This document shows, piece by piece, positions 9,977 through 18,393 of a stretch of 64,000 nucleotides of DNA (positions are counted from its first letter, which is position 1; every line of letters begins with the position of its first letter). A program made the translations under genes and the position numbers. The stretch comes from Sphingomonas sp. PP-CC-1A-547 (GTDB lineage Bacteria; Pseudomonadota; Alphaproteobacteria; Sphingomonadales; Sphingomonadaceae), in contig NZ_RAPZ01000012.1 in assembly GCF_003610375.1 (NCBI RefSeq), forward strand, positions 484,011 through 548,010, given 5' to 3'. Below the pieces are notes generated by a model that saw only the letters and a list, made by a program, of their open reading frames with translations, ran no database searches and was not told the DNA's origin.

Positions 9977-10825
9977 ATGACCGAGATCACCGTCGCCGCG
10001 CTGCAGCTGGGCTTCACGCCCAACATCGACCGCAACATCGCCAACGTGTCGCGCCTCGTCCACGAGGCCGCCGCGAAAGGCGCGCAGGTGATCCTGCCCC
10101 CCGAGCTGTTCGAAGGCGAGTATTTTTGCCGCGTCGAGGACGAGGGCCTGTTCGCCAACGCCGCCCCGGTAGGCGAGCACAAGGCAGTACTCGCGATGCA
10201 GGCGCTCGCCGAAGCGCTCAAGGTCACCATCCCGACCAGCTTCTTCGAGACGGACGGCCCGCACCACTATAACAGCTTGGCCATGATCGGCCCCGACGGC
10301 AACGTGCAGGGCGTCTACCGCAAGAGCCATATCCCCGACGGCCCCGGCTATGAGGAAAAGTTCTACTTCCGCCCCGGCAACACCGGCTTCAAGGTCTGGC
10401 CGCACCCTGCCGGGAAGCTAGGCGTCGGCGTCTGCTGGGACCAGTGGTATCCGGAGACAGCCCGCGCGATGATGCTGATGGGTGCCGAAGTGTTGTTCTA
10501 CCCGACCGCGATAGGCAGCGAGCCGCATGATACCTCGCTCGACACCGCCCGGCTCTGGCGTCGCGCCATGGTCGGCCACGCGGTCAGCAACGTCGTGCCT
10601 ATCGTCGCCGCCAACCGCGTCGGCGTCGAGCACGGCCAGACCTTCTACGGCACCAGCTTCATCGCCGACGAGCGCGGCGACATCCTCGCCGAACTCGGCC
10701 GCGACGACGAGGGCGTGATCACCGCGACGATCGACCTCGACATCGTCAAGCGCCACCGCGCCGCCTTCGGCTTCTTCCGCGACCGTCGGCCGGATCTGTA
10801 CGGCCGTCTGGTCCAGGACATCTGA
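9977..10825 (+). CDS. aguB: N-carbamoylputrescine amidase
   Basis: 282-residue nitrilase-superfamily enzyme that hydrolyses N-carbamoylputrescine to putrescine, CO2 and ammonia in the arginine-decarboxylase polyamine route. The catalytic triad is visible: Glu in LPPELFEGEYFC, Lys in YRKSHIPDGPGYEEKFYF and Cys in GVGVCWDQWYPE. The signature GAEVLFYPTAIGSEP matches AguB rather than other nitrilases. The ATG at 9977 gives the family start (TEITVAALQLGF). No agmatine deiminase gene is next to it here. Confidence 0.93.
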   Translation: MTEITVAALQLGFTPNIDRNIANVSRLVHEAAAKGAQVILPPELFEGEYFCRVEDEGLFANAAPVGEHKAVLAMQALAEALKVTIPTSFFETDGPHHYNSLAMIGPDGNVQGVYRKSHIPDGPGYEEKFYFRPGNTGFKVWPHPAGKLGVGVCWDQWYPETARAMMLMGAEVLFYPTAIGSEPHDTSLDTARLWRRAMVGHAVSNVVPIVAANRVGVEHGQTFYGTSFIADERGDILAELGRDDEGVITATIDLDIVKRHRAAFGFFRDRRPDLYGRLVQDI

Positions 10826-10830
10826 CCCGT

Positions 10831-10957
10831 CGATCCTCCCCCGCCAGGGGGAGGTGGCGCGAAGCGACGGAGGGGGAGGACACGAAACAGATGTTTCTCC
10901 TTACCTCCCCCTCCGTCTGGCAAGTGCCAGCCACCTCCCCCTGGCGGGGGAGGATCG
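10831..10957. repeat. Long palindromic repeat, family C (28-bp perfect arms)
   Basis: Perfect 28-bp inverted arms (10831-10858 and 10930-10957), beginning CGATCCTCCCCCGCC. An inner inverted pair (CGGAGGGGGAGG / CCTCCCCCTCCG) would let the whole 127 bases fold into one long hairpin. It lies between the convergent aguB and DUF4337 genes, where it could also stop transcription both ways. A relative sharing the GCGAAGCG...GGAGGGGG core is inside dnaE2 at 37704-37890. Confidence 0.85.
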
Positions 10958-10962
10958 AGGGA

Positions 10963-11538
10963 TCAGAACCAGGCCAGCCCAGCCAACACCGCCCCCACCA
11001 GCGCAGCCGCCCCCGCGACCCAAAGCAACCACCGCCGCCCGGTAAGCGCCGTGATCGACGCCAGCGCGATCGCCACCTGGATCGCGGTCACCGCCAGCGC
11101 CAGCTTCGTATGGGGCCGCAGCGCCTCGTCCGACTCGCCATCCGCCGCCGCCGAGCGCCGATCGAGTGTCTCCGCTTCCCGCTTCAACGCCGTCCCCCGC
11201 GCCTTGTACCGCGCGATATTCGCCCGGTGCGTCGCCATCTGAGTCGCACCGAACCCCGGCGGCGCGAGATCGACCTCCATCTGCGCGATGTGCCGCTTCA
11301 AATCCTCCGCCTGGTAATAGCCCCACGCATCCGACGCCTGCGCCTTGATCAGCACCGCCTCGTTCTTGTGCAGAAGCGCCTCGTTCTGCGTATGCCCGCC
11401 GAGGAAGCTGGTCACCGCCGCCAGCGTCGCCAGGATCGCGGTGAACAATGCGATCCGCTGGTCGAACGCTTCCCCGCCGGCCGCGCGTTCCTCCGATAGC
11501 TGCTCATGCAACCCGCGCACTTCGAAATCATCGTCCAT
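10963..11538 (-). CDS. DUF4337 membrane protein
   Basis: 191 residues matching the DUF4337 pattern: an acidic N-terminus, a first hydrophobic segment (ALFTAILATLAAVTSFLGG, about 30-48), a charged helical middle (ALLHKNEAVLIKAQASDAW..YYQAEDLKRHI) and two C-terminal membrane helices (LALAVTAIQVAIALASITAL; LLWVAGAAALVGAVLAGLAW). Function of the family is unknown; it is probably an inner-membrane protein with a cytoplasmic or periplasmic coiled-coil loop. Confidence 0.85.
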   Translation of the reverse strand: MDDDFEVRGLHEQLSEERAAGGEAFDQRIALFTAILATLAAVTSFLGGHTQNEALLHKNEAVLIKAQASDAWGYYQAEDLKRHIAQMEVDLAPPGFGATQMATHRANIARYKARGTALKREAETLDRRSAAADGESDEALRPHTKLALAVTAIQVAIALASITALTGRRWLLWVAGAAALVGAVLAGLAWF

Positions 11539-11606
11539 ACTCGTCGCTCTGGCCCTCCGCGCGTGACTGGACCCTGATGATCGAGTGACATATTCGTCAG
11601 CGCGCC

Positions 11607-12644
11607 ATGATCCGCCCTCGCTCGATACTGCTCGCGCTCACGCTTCTCGCCGGTTGCGCGACGCCGTCGACAAAGACCTTTCCGCTGAGCAATCACTTCG
11701 ACGGCGAACGCTTCTTCAACCCCGACGGCGTGCAGGGCAGCACCGGCGAGCAGAAGCAGGGCCCGGTCGCGCTGCTCCGCAATCTGGTGAAGCCACCCTA
11801 CCGCACCTGGCCCCAAGTCCCCGTCACCCCGACGCGCCCGCCCGCCCGGGTCGAAGGCCAACCGATGCGCGTCACCTGGATCGGCCATTCGACCGTGCTG
11901 GTGCAGACCCAGGGACTCAACATCCTGACCGATCCGATGTGGCTCGAGCGCTCGTCCCCGGTCCAGTTCGTCGGCGTCAAGCGCGTTCGCGAACCCGGCG
12001 TGCGTCTCGCGGACCTGCCGAAGATCGACCTCATCCTGCTCAGCCACGACCACCGCGATCATCTCGACATAACCGCGATGCGACGGCTCTGGCACCGCGA
12101 CAAGCCGCTGATAGTGACCGGCCTCGGCAACGACCAGATCCTAGCGCGCAGCGGCATCCATGCGGTCGCGCGCGACTGGGGCGGCCGGGTGACGCTACGT
12201 CCCGGCATCGACGTGATCGTCGACCGCGCGCACCACTGGAGCGAATACGACCCCGGCGACCGCGACAAGACGCTCTGGGCTGGCTTCACCGTGACGCTGC
12301 CCGGCGGCAACCTCTATTTCGCAGGCGACACCGGCCCCGGCGACATGCGCTGGGCAACCGAAGCGCGCGCAGCCGGCCCGGTCCGCCTCGCGATTCTCCC
12401 GGTCGGCGCCTATCATTTCGCAGGCCACGAAACCGACAACCACATCGGCCCGGACCAGGCGGTGACCGCGTTCGAACAACTCGGCGCGGCCTATGCGATC
12501 GGCGTCCACTGGGGAACGTTCGAGCTGACGTCCGAGGGGATCAACGAACCCCCCGACCGCCTCCGCGCGGCGCTGCTACGCGAACACATTCCCATCAGCC
12601 GCTTCCGCACGCCCGTCGCCGGCGAGGCTTGGGTGATCGAGTAG
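11607..12644 (+). CDS. Metallo-beta-lactamase-fold lipoprotein (UlaG/NAPE-PLD-like)
   Basis: 345 residues. The signal peptide ends in a lipobox (LLAGCATPS, Cys near residue 18), so it is a membrane-anchored envelope protein. The MBL metal site is intact: IGHSTVLVQ and NILTDPMW at the front, HDHRDH (the HxHxDH motif) near residue 151, then YFAGDTGPGD and a late HWGTFEL. This group resembles NAPE-phospholipase D and UlaG hydrolases, but the substrate cannot be assigned. Confidence 0.85.
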   Translation: MIRPRSILLALTLLAGCATPSTKTFPLSNHFDGERFFNPDGVQGSTGEQKQGPVALLRNLVKPPYRTWPQVPVTPTRPPARVEGQPMRVTWIGHSTVLVQTQGLNILTDPMWLERSSPVQFVGVKRVREPGVRLADLPKIDLILLSHDHRDHLDITAMRRLWHRDKPLIVTGLGNDQILARSGIHAVARDWGGRVTLRPGIDVIVDRAHHWSEYDPGDRDKTLWAGFTVTLPGGNLYFAGDTGPGDMRWATEARAAGPVRLAILPVGAYHFAGHETDNHIGPDQAVTAFEQLGAAYAIGVHWGTFELTSEGINEPPDRLRAALLREHIPISRFRTPVAGEAWVIE

Positions 12645-12686
12645 CTTCCAATCCCGGAGTTACACAGGAGCCCGCCGTTCACACCT

Positions 12687-12716
12687 CCCCGGCGGAGGCC
12701 GGCGCCTAGCTGGGAA
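12687..12716. repeat. Degenerate single arm of palindromic repeat family A
   Basis: CCCCGGCGGAGGCCGG followed by CGCCTAGCTGGGAA, close to one arm of the element at 38821. No second arm is visible, so this is a solo, decayed copy between two convergent genes. Confidence 0.55.
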
Positions 12717-12894
12717 ACGCCTGTCGTGAGCGCGGGACGATGGCGGGCACGAGCCCGGTCGACCACAGGGTTGCCGATACGGGATGCTGGTCGTCGGTCG
12801 AGGTCACGATGCATCCTCATCGAAGGGCAGGGTCCGTGCCGACCGTTTCGCGAACGGCGCCTGCACGGTCCTGGCAGCGGGCCCTCCCGTTCGA

Positions 12895-13554
12895 TCAGCC
12901 GGTCTTCAGCCACTGGCGGAGCAGTGCGGTGACTTCGCCGGGACGCTCCATCGGTGCGAGGTGGCCGCAGGAGCGCAGCATGTGGAACCGCGAGCCCTCG
13001 ATCCGTGCACTCAGCGCGCGTGCGTCGTCGGGGGTGCAGATCAGGTCGCGGTCGCCGACGGCCACCAGTGTGGGAACGTGGATCGCGGCGATCGCCTCGC
13101 TGATGTCGGGGCGAGCCAACAGCGCGCGTTGCTGGCGTTCGAAGACGGTCTGGCCGACGCGTTCCGCCATCGCCTGTGCGGGGCCGGCGACGATCGCGGT
13201 CAGGCGCGGGTCGGCGTGCGGCGCGGTGGCGAGCAGGCCCTGGCCGACGACGGTGCGCGGGCGGACCTCCATCGACGCGCGCGTGCCGAACAGCGCGATC
13301 CGCTCGATACGGTCGGGGGCTTGCCGCACCATCTCCATCGCGACGTAGCCGCCGAGGCTGACGCCCGCGACCGCGAACCGCGGCGGCGCGCTGGCGAGAA
13401 CGCGCGCGGCCATTTCGGACAGCGTATCGTCCTGCGACAGGTCGCCGAAATCGACCTGTGCGACGGCGGCGAGGTCGACGATCTGGCGCGCCCAGAGCTG
13501 CCCGTCGCAGCCCATCGCGGGGAGCAGCATCAACGGTGTACGCGGTCGGATCAT
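12895..13554 (-). CDS. Alpha/beta-fold hydrolase
   Basis: 219-residue alpha/beta hydrolase. The oxyanion/start segment LMLLPAMGCDGQLW, nucleophile elbow AGVSLGGYVAMEM (Ser near residue 82) and C-terminal VGDRDLICTPDDA..HMLRSCGHLAPMERP with the catalytic Asp and His are present. ATG 13554 is chosen because a CGGAG ribosome site lies 7 bases upstream; a GTG at 13593 lacks one. It directly follows the citrate carrier gene on the same strand and may be co-transcribed. Substrate unknown. Confidence 0.82.
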   Translation of the reverse strand: MIRPRTPLMLLPAMGCDGQLWARQIVDLAAVAQVDFGDLSQDDTLSEMAARVLASAPPRFAVAGVSLGGYVAMEMVRQAPDRIERIALFGTRASMEVRPRTVVGQGLLATAPHADPRLTAIVAGPAQAMAERVGQTVFERQQRALLARPDISEAIAAIHVPTLVAVGDRDLICTPDDARALSARIEGSRFHMLRSCGHLAPMERPGEVTALLRQWLKTG

Positions 13555-13594
13555 GCGGAAGCTCCGGTAGCGGCGGGTTGCGGGGATGCTCACC

Positions 13595-14896
13595 TCAGGC
13601 GACGAACGGGAAGGCGAGCGCGATCATGCCTACGATCGTCATCACGACGCAGACCGCGATCGCGGGCACGAGCGTGAAGCGCTGGTGATCGGCGAGGTCG
13701 ATCCCGACCAGGCTGACGAGCAGATAGGTCGACGGCACCAGCGGGCTGAGCAGGTGGACCGGCTGGCCCATCAGCGACGCACGCGCGATCGCCTCGGGCG
13801 CGACGCCGTAATGCGCGCCGGCCTCGGCGAGGATCGGCAGCATCCCGAAATAGAACGCGTCGTTCGAGATGAAGAAGGTGAACGGCATGCTCAGCACCGC
13901 GGTGATCGGCGCCATGTACGGCCCGAGCGCGGGCGGGATCACGCCGACCACCGCCTTGCTCATCGCCTCGACCATGCCGGTGCCACCGAGAATGCCGGTG
14001 AAGATGCCCGCCGCGAAGATCAGCGAGACGACCGCGAGCACGTTGCCGGCATGCGCGGAAATGCGCTCCTTCTGATCGGCGACGCCGGGATAGTTGACGA
14101 TCATCGCGATCGCGAACGCCAGCATCATCAGCACCGACAACGGCAGGATGCCCCACACCAGCAACGTGAGCAGCGTGATGACTAGCGCGGCGTTGAACCA
14201 GATCAGCTTCGGGCGACGTGCCTCGGGATATTGCGAGACGGCCATGCCGGTGAACTCGGTGTCCGCGGTTACCCCCGCTTGACCCATCCGGACGCGCTCC
14301 TTGCGCCCGAAATACACGGCGAGCCCGATCAGGAAGGCGAGGCCGGCGATCATGCCGGGGATCAGCGGGAGGAACAGCGTCGCGGGATCGAGCTTCAGCG
14401 CGCTTGCGGCGCGCGCGGTCGGACCGCCCCACGGCGTCAGGTTCATGATCCCGCTCGTCGTCATCAGCAGGCAGACGAGGTACAACCGGTTCATGTTGAA
14501 GCGCTTGTAGAGTGGCAGCAGCGCGGCGATCGTGATGATGTAGGTGGTCGACCCGTCGCCATCGAGGCTGACGAGCGCGCACAGCACGACCGTCCCGATC
14601 AGGATCCGCATCGGATCGCCGTGGACCATCCGGATCAGCCGCCCGACCAGCGGATCGAACAGGCCGGTGTCGGTCATCGTCGAGAAGAACAGGATCGCGA
14701 ACAGCAGCATGACGCCGGTCGGCGCGAGGTTCTTGATGCCGTCGATCATCATCGGGCCGAGACCCGCGGCCTCACCCGCGAACACGCCGAAGATCGACGG
14801 GATCACGATGAGCGCGACGAGCGGCGTCATCTTCTTGGTCATGATCAACGTCATGAACGTGGCGACCATCAGGAAGCCGAGCAGGGCAAGGTTCAT
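13595..14896 (-). CDS. CitMHS-family citrate-metal:proton symporter
   Basis: 433 residues with about 12 hydrophobic helices, matching the CitMHS family (uptake of citrate complexed with Mg2+ or other divalent cations). Typical segments are MTLIMTKKMTPLVALIVIP, LDGDGSTTYIITIAALLPLY, MNLTPWGGPTARAASALK and a C-terminal FFISNDAFYFGMLPILAEAG. It is followed by an alpha/beta hydrolase gene. Upstream on the same strand are an outer-membrane porin and a binding protein, and beyond them a TctD/E-like sensor pair, together forming a tricarboxylate-uptake neighbourhood. Confidence 0.9.
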   Translation of the reverse strand: MNLALLGFLMVATFMTLIMTKKMTPLVALIVIPSIFGVFAGEAAGLGPMMIDGIKNLAPTGVMLLFAILFFSTMTDTGLFDPLVGRLIRMVHGDPMRILIGTVVLCALVSLDGDGSTTYIITIAALLPLYKRFNMNRLYLVCLLMTTSGIMNLTPWGGPTARAASALKLDPATLFLPLIPGMIAGLAFLIGLAVYFGRKERVRMGQAGVTADTEFTGMAVSQYPEARRPKLIWFNAALVITLLTLLVWGILPLSVLMMLAFAIAMIVNYPGVADQKERISAHAGNVLAVVSLIFAAGIFTGILGGTGMVEAMSKAVVGVIPPALGPYMAPITAVLSMPFTFFISNDAFYFGMLPILAEAGAHYGVAPEAIARASLMGQPVHLLSPLVPSTYLLVSLVGIDLADHQRFTLVPAIAVCVVMTIVGMIALAFPFVA

Positions 14897-14947
14897 CGCT
14901 TCGTCCTAGAAAAGGGCGTGAATAGGGGGGGTGGCTGCAACACCACC

Positions 14948-15028
14948 GTCATCCTGACGAAAGTCAGGATCCAGGGTTACTGAGCGTGGTCCCTCGCGGC
15001 TCTGGATCCTGACTTTCGTCAGGATGAC
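14948..15028. repeat. Palindromic repeat, family D (27-bp perfect arms)
   Basis: Perfect inverted arms (14948-14974, 15002-15028) starting GTCATCCTGACGAAAGTCAG, separated by 27 bases. Each arm also contains its own mini-palindrome (CCTGACGAAAGTCAGG). It lies between the porin stop and the CitMHS start, so it may separate or attenuate their expression. Confidence 0.85.
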
Positions 15029-15078
15029 GCGACGCGGGAGGCTGATTGCAGCACCAAAGACAGGACAGACGCTATGCA

Positions 15079-16560
15079 TCAGAACGTGACGCCAACGCGG
15101 GCGCTGAGCGTCTGGCCGCTGTCGTTGCCGACATAGTCGCCGGCGCGGTTGTCGGTGTTCCACTGGATCGCGTTCACCTGGAAGCGGGTGAACGAGTTGA
15201 GGTACCAGTTGACGCCTACAGTCGCCGCCCAGCCGTCGCCACCGGTCAGCAGATTGTCGAAATCGAGGCTTTCGTAGCGCGCGGTGAGTTCGATCGCGCC
15301 GACTCCGCCGTCGAACGTCGGCTTCAACACCTTGGGCTGGCCAAAGCTGCCGAGCCGCGGGTTGTATGGCGGCAGGTCGCCGGTCAGGAACAGACCGCCC
15401 GAGACGCTCCATGCCTTGCTGACGAAATCGGGACGTCCGCCGTCGAGCCGCGCGTTGCGGCGGCCCGCTTCGCCCATCACCCACAACGGCCCGCGATAGC
15501 CGCCGAGCTCGACGCCGTAGCCGGTCGTGCCGGTACCGCCGATCAGCGGCCCGGTCGACACGCGCAGCGCGCCGTTGAAGCGGCCGCCGATCACCGTGTT
15601 GCGCGTCAGCGTGCCCGCGACCGACGATAGCGATTCGTCGAATCCCCAGACACCGAGATGGAGCACGCCGGTGTCGGACTTGATCGGGTTCCAGTGCGCG
15701 CGGCCCAGCACCGTGCGGCTGTCGCCGACCGTCTGCGTGCCGTCGATCCGGTCGCCGGTGATCGTTACCGAGGCATGGCCGGTCTTCCAGAAGATGCGCG
15801 GCATTACGCCGATACCGTAGAAACCACGCTGCGGGATGATCGCGGTGGCCACCGTGGTGCGCTCCAGGAACGGGGTCGAGTCCGAGCCGGTCGAGCCTTC
15901 GAAGCCGCGATCGTTGAACAGATGACCGGCGCGAACGTCGTAGTCGAGGCCCGGCTTGATCTTGTTGCGCCAGCCGACGAACGCGGTGACGACGTCGACC
16001 TCGTTCTCCGAGAAGTCGCTCTCGAACTGGTAGAAGAAATGCGTGCCGACGCCCCCTTCGAGGCCGAGGCGCAGCGCGCGCATGCCCGTCGTGGTGATGT
16101 TGCGGCCGTCATATTTCGAGCCGAAGCTCGAGCTGACGTCGGTCAGGATGCGGCCGCGCGGCTTGAACGTGTAGACGCCGTCCGCCGAGTGGAAGACGGG
16201 CAGGCCGGCGCCCCATTCGGTGGTCACGCCCGATGGATTGTCGCGCGCGGCGACCGCCTGCGCGACGCTGCGGTCGGCGGGGCCGGGAGGGGCGAGCTGC
16301 GGCGCGAACGGCACGGTGCGACGCGGCTCGGTGTTCTGCGCGACTGCCTGCGGTGCGATTTGCACGGGCGGTACCGGAGCGGACGCCTGCGCGACGGCGG
16401 CGTTGCTCTCCAGCCGGTCGAGCCGCGACTTCAGCGCCGCGATCTCGGCGGCCTGCGCACGCACCAGCGCGGTAAGGTCGGCGTCGGTCGGCGCCTGGGC
16501 CAGCGCCGGCGTCGCGGCGATCAGCGCGAGTGCGGCGCACCCGGTACGGAAAAGAGTCAT
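15079..16560 (-). CDS. Phosphate-selective O/P-type porin
   Basis: 493-residue outer-membrane porin of the OprO/OprP family. It has a Sec signal (CAALALIAATPALAQ), a short N-terminal coiled coil (LVRAQAAEIAALKSRLDRLES, about 32-52), then barrel strands such as VSSSFGSKYDGRN, ALRLGLEGGVGTHFFYQFE, DYDVRAGHLFND and a C-terminal ARVGVTF. The true start is the ATG at 16560, overlapping the end of the binding-protein gene by 4 bases. Although the family is named for phosphate, the neighbours (CitMHS, TctDE) suggest an anionic organic acid as substrate here. Confidence 0.88.
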   Translation of the reverse strand: MTLFRTGCAALALIAATPALAQAPTDADLTALVRAQAAEIAALKSRLDRLESNAAVAQASAPVPPVQIAPQAVAQNTEPRRTVPFAPQLAPPGPADRSVAQAVAARDNPSGVTTEWGAGLPVFHSADGVYTFKPRGRILTDVSSSFGSKYDGRNITTTGMRALRLGLEGGVGTHFFYQFESDFSENEVDVVTAFVGWRNKIKPGLDYDVRAGHLFNDRGFEGSTGSDSTPFLERTTVATAIIPQRGFYGIGVMPRIFWKTGHASVTITGDRIDGTQTVGDSRTVLGRAHWNPIKSDTGVLHLGVWGFDESLSSVAGTLTRNTVIGGRFNGALRVSTGPLIGGTGTTGYGVELGGYRGPLWVMGEAGRRNARLDGGRPDFVSKAWSVSGGLFLTGDLPPYNPRLGSFGQPKVLKPTFDGGVGAIELTARYESLDFDNLLTGGDGWAATVGVNWYLNSFTRFQVNAIQWNTDNRAGDYVGNDSGQTLSARVGVTF

Positions 16561-17636
16561 TGTTGGGCTCCGGTGGCGAGAATCGCGGTCCAGTCGCGCA
16601 GGAAACGCTGGCGCTTGACGCGGTCGAGGTTGACGAGAAGTTGCGGGCCCACGCGGATCGGTCGCGCCTGGCTTGAAGGAAGACGGCGTGCCGAAACGTC
16701 GGTGCGGACCGGCCACAGGCTGCGCTTGGCGAGCAGCGACTGGCCCTCGCGCGACAGCAGGAAATCGAGGAACAGCTTGGCCGCCGCCGGGTGCGCGGCC
16801 TCGCGCGCGATGAACGCGATCCGCGAGGTGACGATCGTGTAGTCTTGGAGGAACGCGACCCCGATGCGGGGGTCGGTCCGCGCACGTTCCAGGGCGTAAG
16901 AGCCGATGACGTTGTACGCGATCGCCTGCCGCCCCTCGGCGACGCCGCGCAACATCGGCTCGCTGGTCCGCGACAACACCGGCCTGGTCGCCGCGATCGC
17001 CTCCAGCAGCGACCGAGTGTCGCGCGTGATCGCGAGGTCTTCCGACAGGTATAGATAACCGACATTGGAGCGCGCCGGGTCGAACGTCGTGACGCGACCG
17101 GTCAGCGCGCGGGCATTCTTCCGCAGCCATGTCTCCAGCGCGGCGTGCGTGCGCGGCACCTGTCCGGCGGGCACGAGGCGCTTGTTGTAGACGATCCCGA
17201 TCGGCTCCGCGGTGACGCCGAAGCCCATGTTCTTCCACACCGACACCGACGGCAGCGCAGGCTTTTCCGGGCTCGCATAGCCTTGCGCGAAGCCGTCGTT
17301 GATCAGCTTCACCTGGAGGTCCATCGCCGACGACCAGACGAGATCGGCGGACATGCGCCGCGCACGCGTCTCGGTGACGAAGCGGCGGTACATCTCGGTC
17401 GAGCCGATGTCCGCATACAGCACGGTGATCCCGGGATAGCGCTTCCGGAACGCGGCGACGACGGGCAGCAGTTCGGCGCGATCAGCATTGCCGTAGATCC
17501 GCACCTGCCGCTCGGCGCGCGCGTCGGAGATGAGCTGGTCGTAGGAGCGCGGATAGTTGGCAGGGCGCTGCGCCACGACGGCGGTCGCGGTGAAGCTCGT
17601 AGCCAGCAGTGCGATCTTCAGAAAAATTCGTGCCAT
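16557..17636 (-). CDS. Periplasmic solute-binding protein (ABC Fe3+/polyanion-like)
   Basis: 359-residue periplasmic binding protein with a signal peptide (FLKIALLATSFTATAVVAQ). The body resembles the iron(III)/phosphonoacid-type family: VRIYGNADRAELLPVVAAFR, YPGITVLYADIGSTEMYRRF, SADLVWSSAMDLQVKLIND, GIVYNKRLVP and AIAYNVIGSYALE. ATG 17636 is chosen because it gives the signal peptide. It is first in an apparent operon with the porin and CitMHS, but no ABC permease or ATPase is adjacent. It may serve as a ligand presenter for the divergently encoded sensor kinase rather than feed an ABC importer. Confidence 0.85.
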   Translation of the reverse strand: MARIFLKIALLATSFTATAVVAQRPANYPRSYDQLISDARAERQVRIYGNADRAELLPVVAAFRKRYPGITVLYADIGSTEMYRRFVTETRARRMSADLVWSSAMDLQVKLINDGFAQGYASPEKPALPSVSVWKNMGFGVTAEPIGIVYNKRLVPAGQVPRTHAALETWLRKNARALTGRVTTFDPARSNVGYLYLSEDLAITRDTRSLLEAIAATRPVLSRTSEPMLRGVAEGRQAIAYNVIGSYALERARTDPRIGVAFLQDYTIVTSRIAFIAREAAHPAAAKLFLDFLLSREGQSLLAKRSLWPVRTDVSARRLPSSQARPIRVGPQLLVNLDRVKRQRFLRDWTAILATGAQQ

Positions 17637-17727
17637 CGTCACTCTCCTCGCCTTCCGTCTCTGTGTTCGGATAGACTGCAACGGTGGAGTACGAACCGAA
17701 CCTGTCACCAACCTTTCATGGTTTTTC

Positions 17728-18393
17728 ATGCGCATCCTGCTGATCGAGGACGACGCGGCATTGGCGCGCAGCATCGCGGCGTTGCTGCGCGCGGGCGGTA
17801 ATGCGGTCGATCACGTCGCGACCGGGGAGGACGCGCTGTCGGTGGTGGCGGGGGAGCCGTATGCGCTGGTGATCCTCGACGTCGGGTTGCCCGGTATCGA
17901 CGGGTTCACTGTGTTGGAGACGCTGCGGCGGCGCGGCGAACGCGTGCCGGTGTTGATGCTGACCGCGCGCGATGCGCTCGACGACCGGGTGCGCGGGCTC
18001 GACCTCGGCGCTGACGATTACCTGCGGAAGCCGTTCGAGCCCGAGGAACTGGAGGCGCGTGTCCGAGCGCTGGGGCGGCGGCGCGGGGGCGATCCGCTGC
18101 CGGTGCTGAGCGTCGGTACGCTGACGATCAACCGCTCGACTGGTGACGCGGACATCGCCGGTCGTGCGCTCGACCTGCGTCGGCGGGAGCGTGCGGTGCT
18201 GGAGGCACTTGCAACCCGCGCCGGACGGGTCGTCCCCCGAGCGTTGCTGATCGGCGAGGTGTTCGGGTTCGACGAGCCAGTCGGCGACAACGCGATCGAG
18301 GTCCATGTCACGCGCCTCCGCGGCAAGCTAGCGCCCGATGGCCCCGGTATCCGCACCGTCCGCGGGGTCGGCTATATGCTCGATGCCGGCTGA
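17728..18393 (+). CDS. tctD: OmpR-family response regulator, TctD-like
   Basis: 221 residues: receiver domain (1-115) with acidic pocket (IEDD), phospho-acceptor Asp in VILDVGLPGIDG, conserved TA (LMLTARDALDDR) and Lys (DDYLRKPFEPEEL), then a winged-helix output domain (DLRRRERAVLEAL..AGRVVPRALL..VGDNAIEVHVTRLRGKL). It begins 91 bases from the divergent binding-protein gene; in that gap GTTCGG (17665-17670) and CCGAAC (17696-17701) form a spaced inverted pair that could be its operator. The stop overlaps the kinase start. Confidence 0.9.
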   Translation: MRILLIEDDAALARSIAALLRAGGNAVDHVATGEDALSVVAGEPYALVILDVGLPGIDGFTVLETLRRRGERVPVLMLTARDALDDRVRGLDLGADDYLRKPFEPEELEARVRALGRRRGGDPLPVLSVGTLTINRSTGDADIAGRALDLRRRERAVLEALATRAGRVVPRALLIGEVFGFDEPVGDNAIEVHVTRLRGKLAPDGPGIRTVRGVGYMLDAG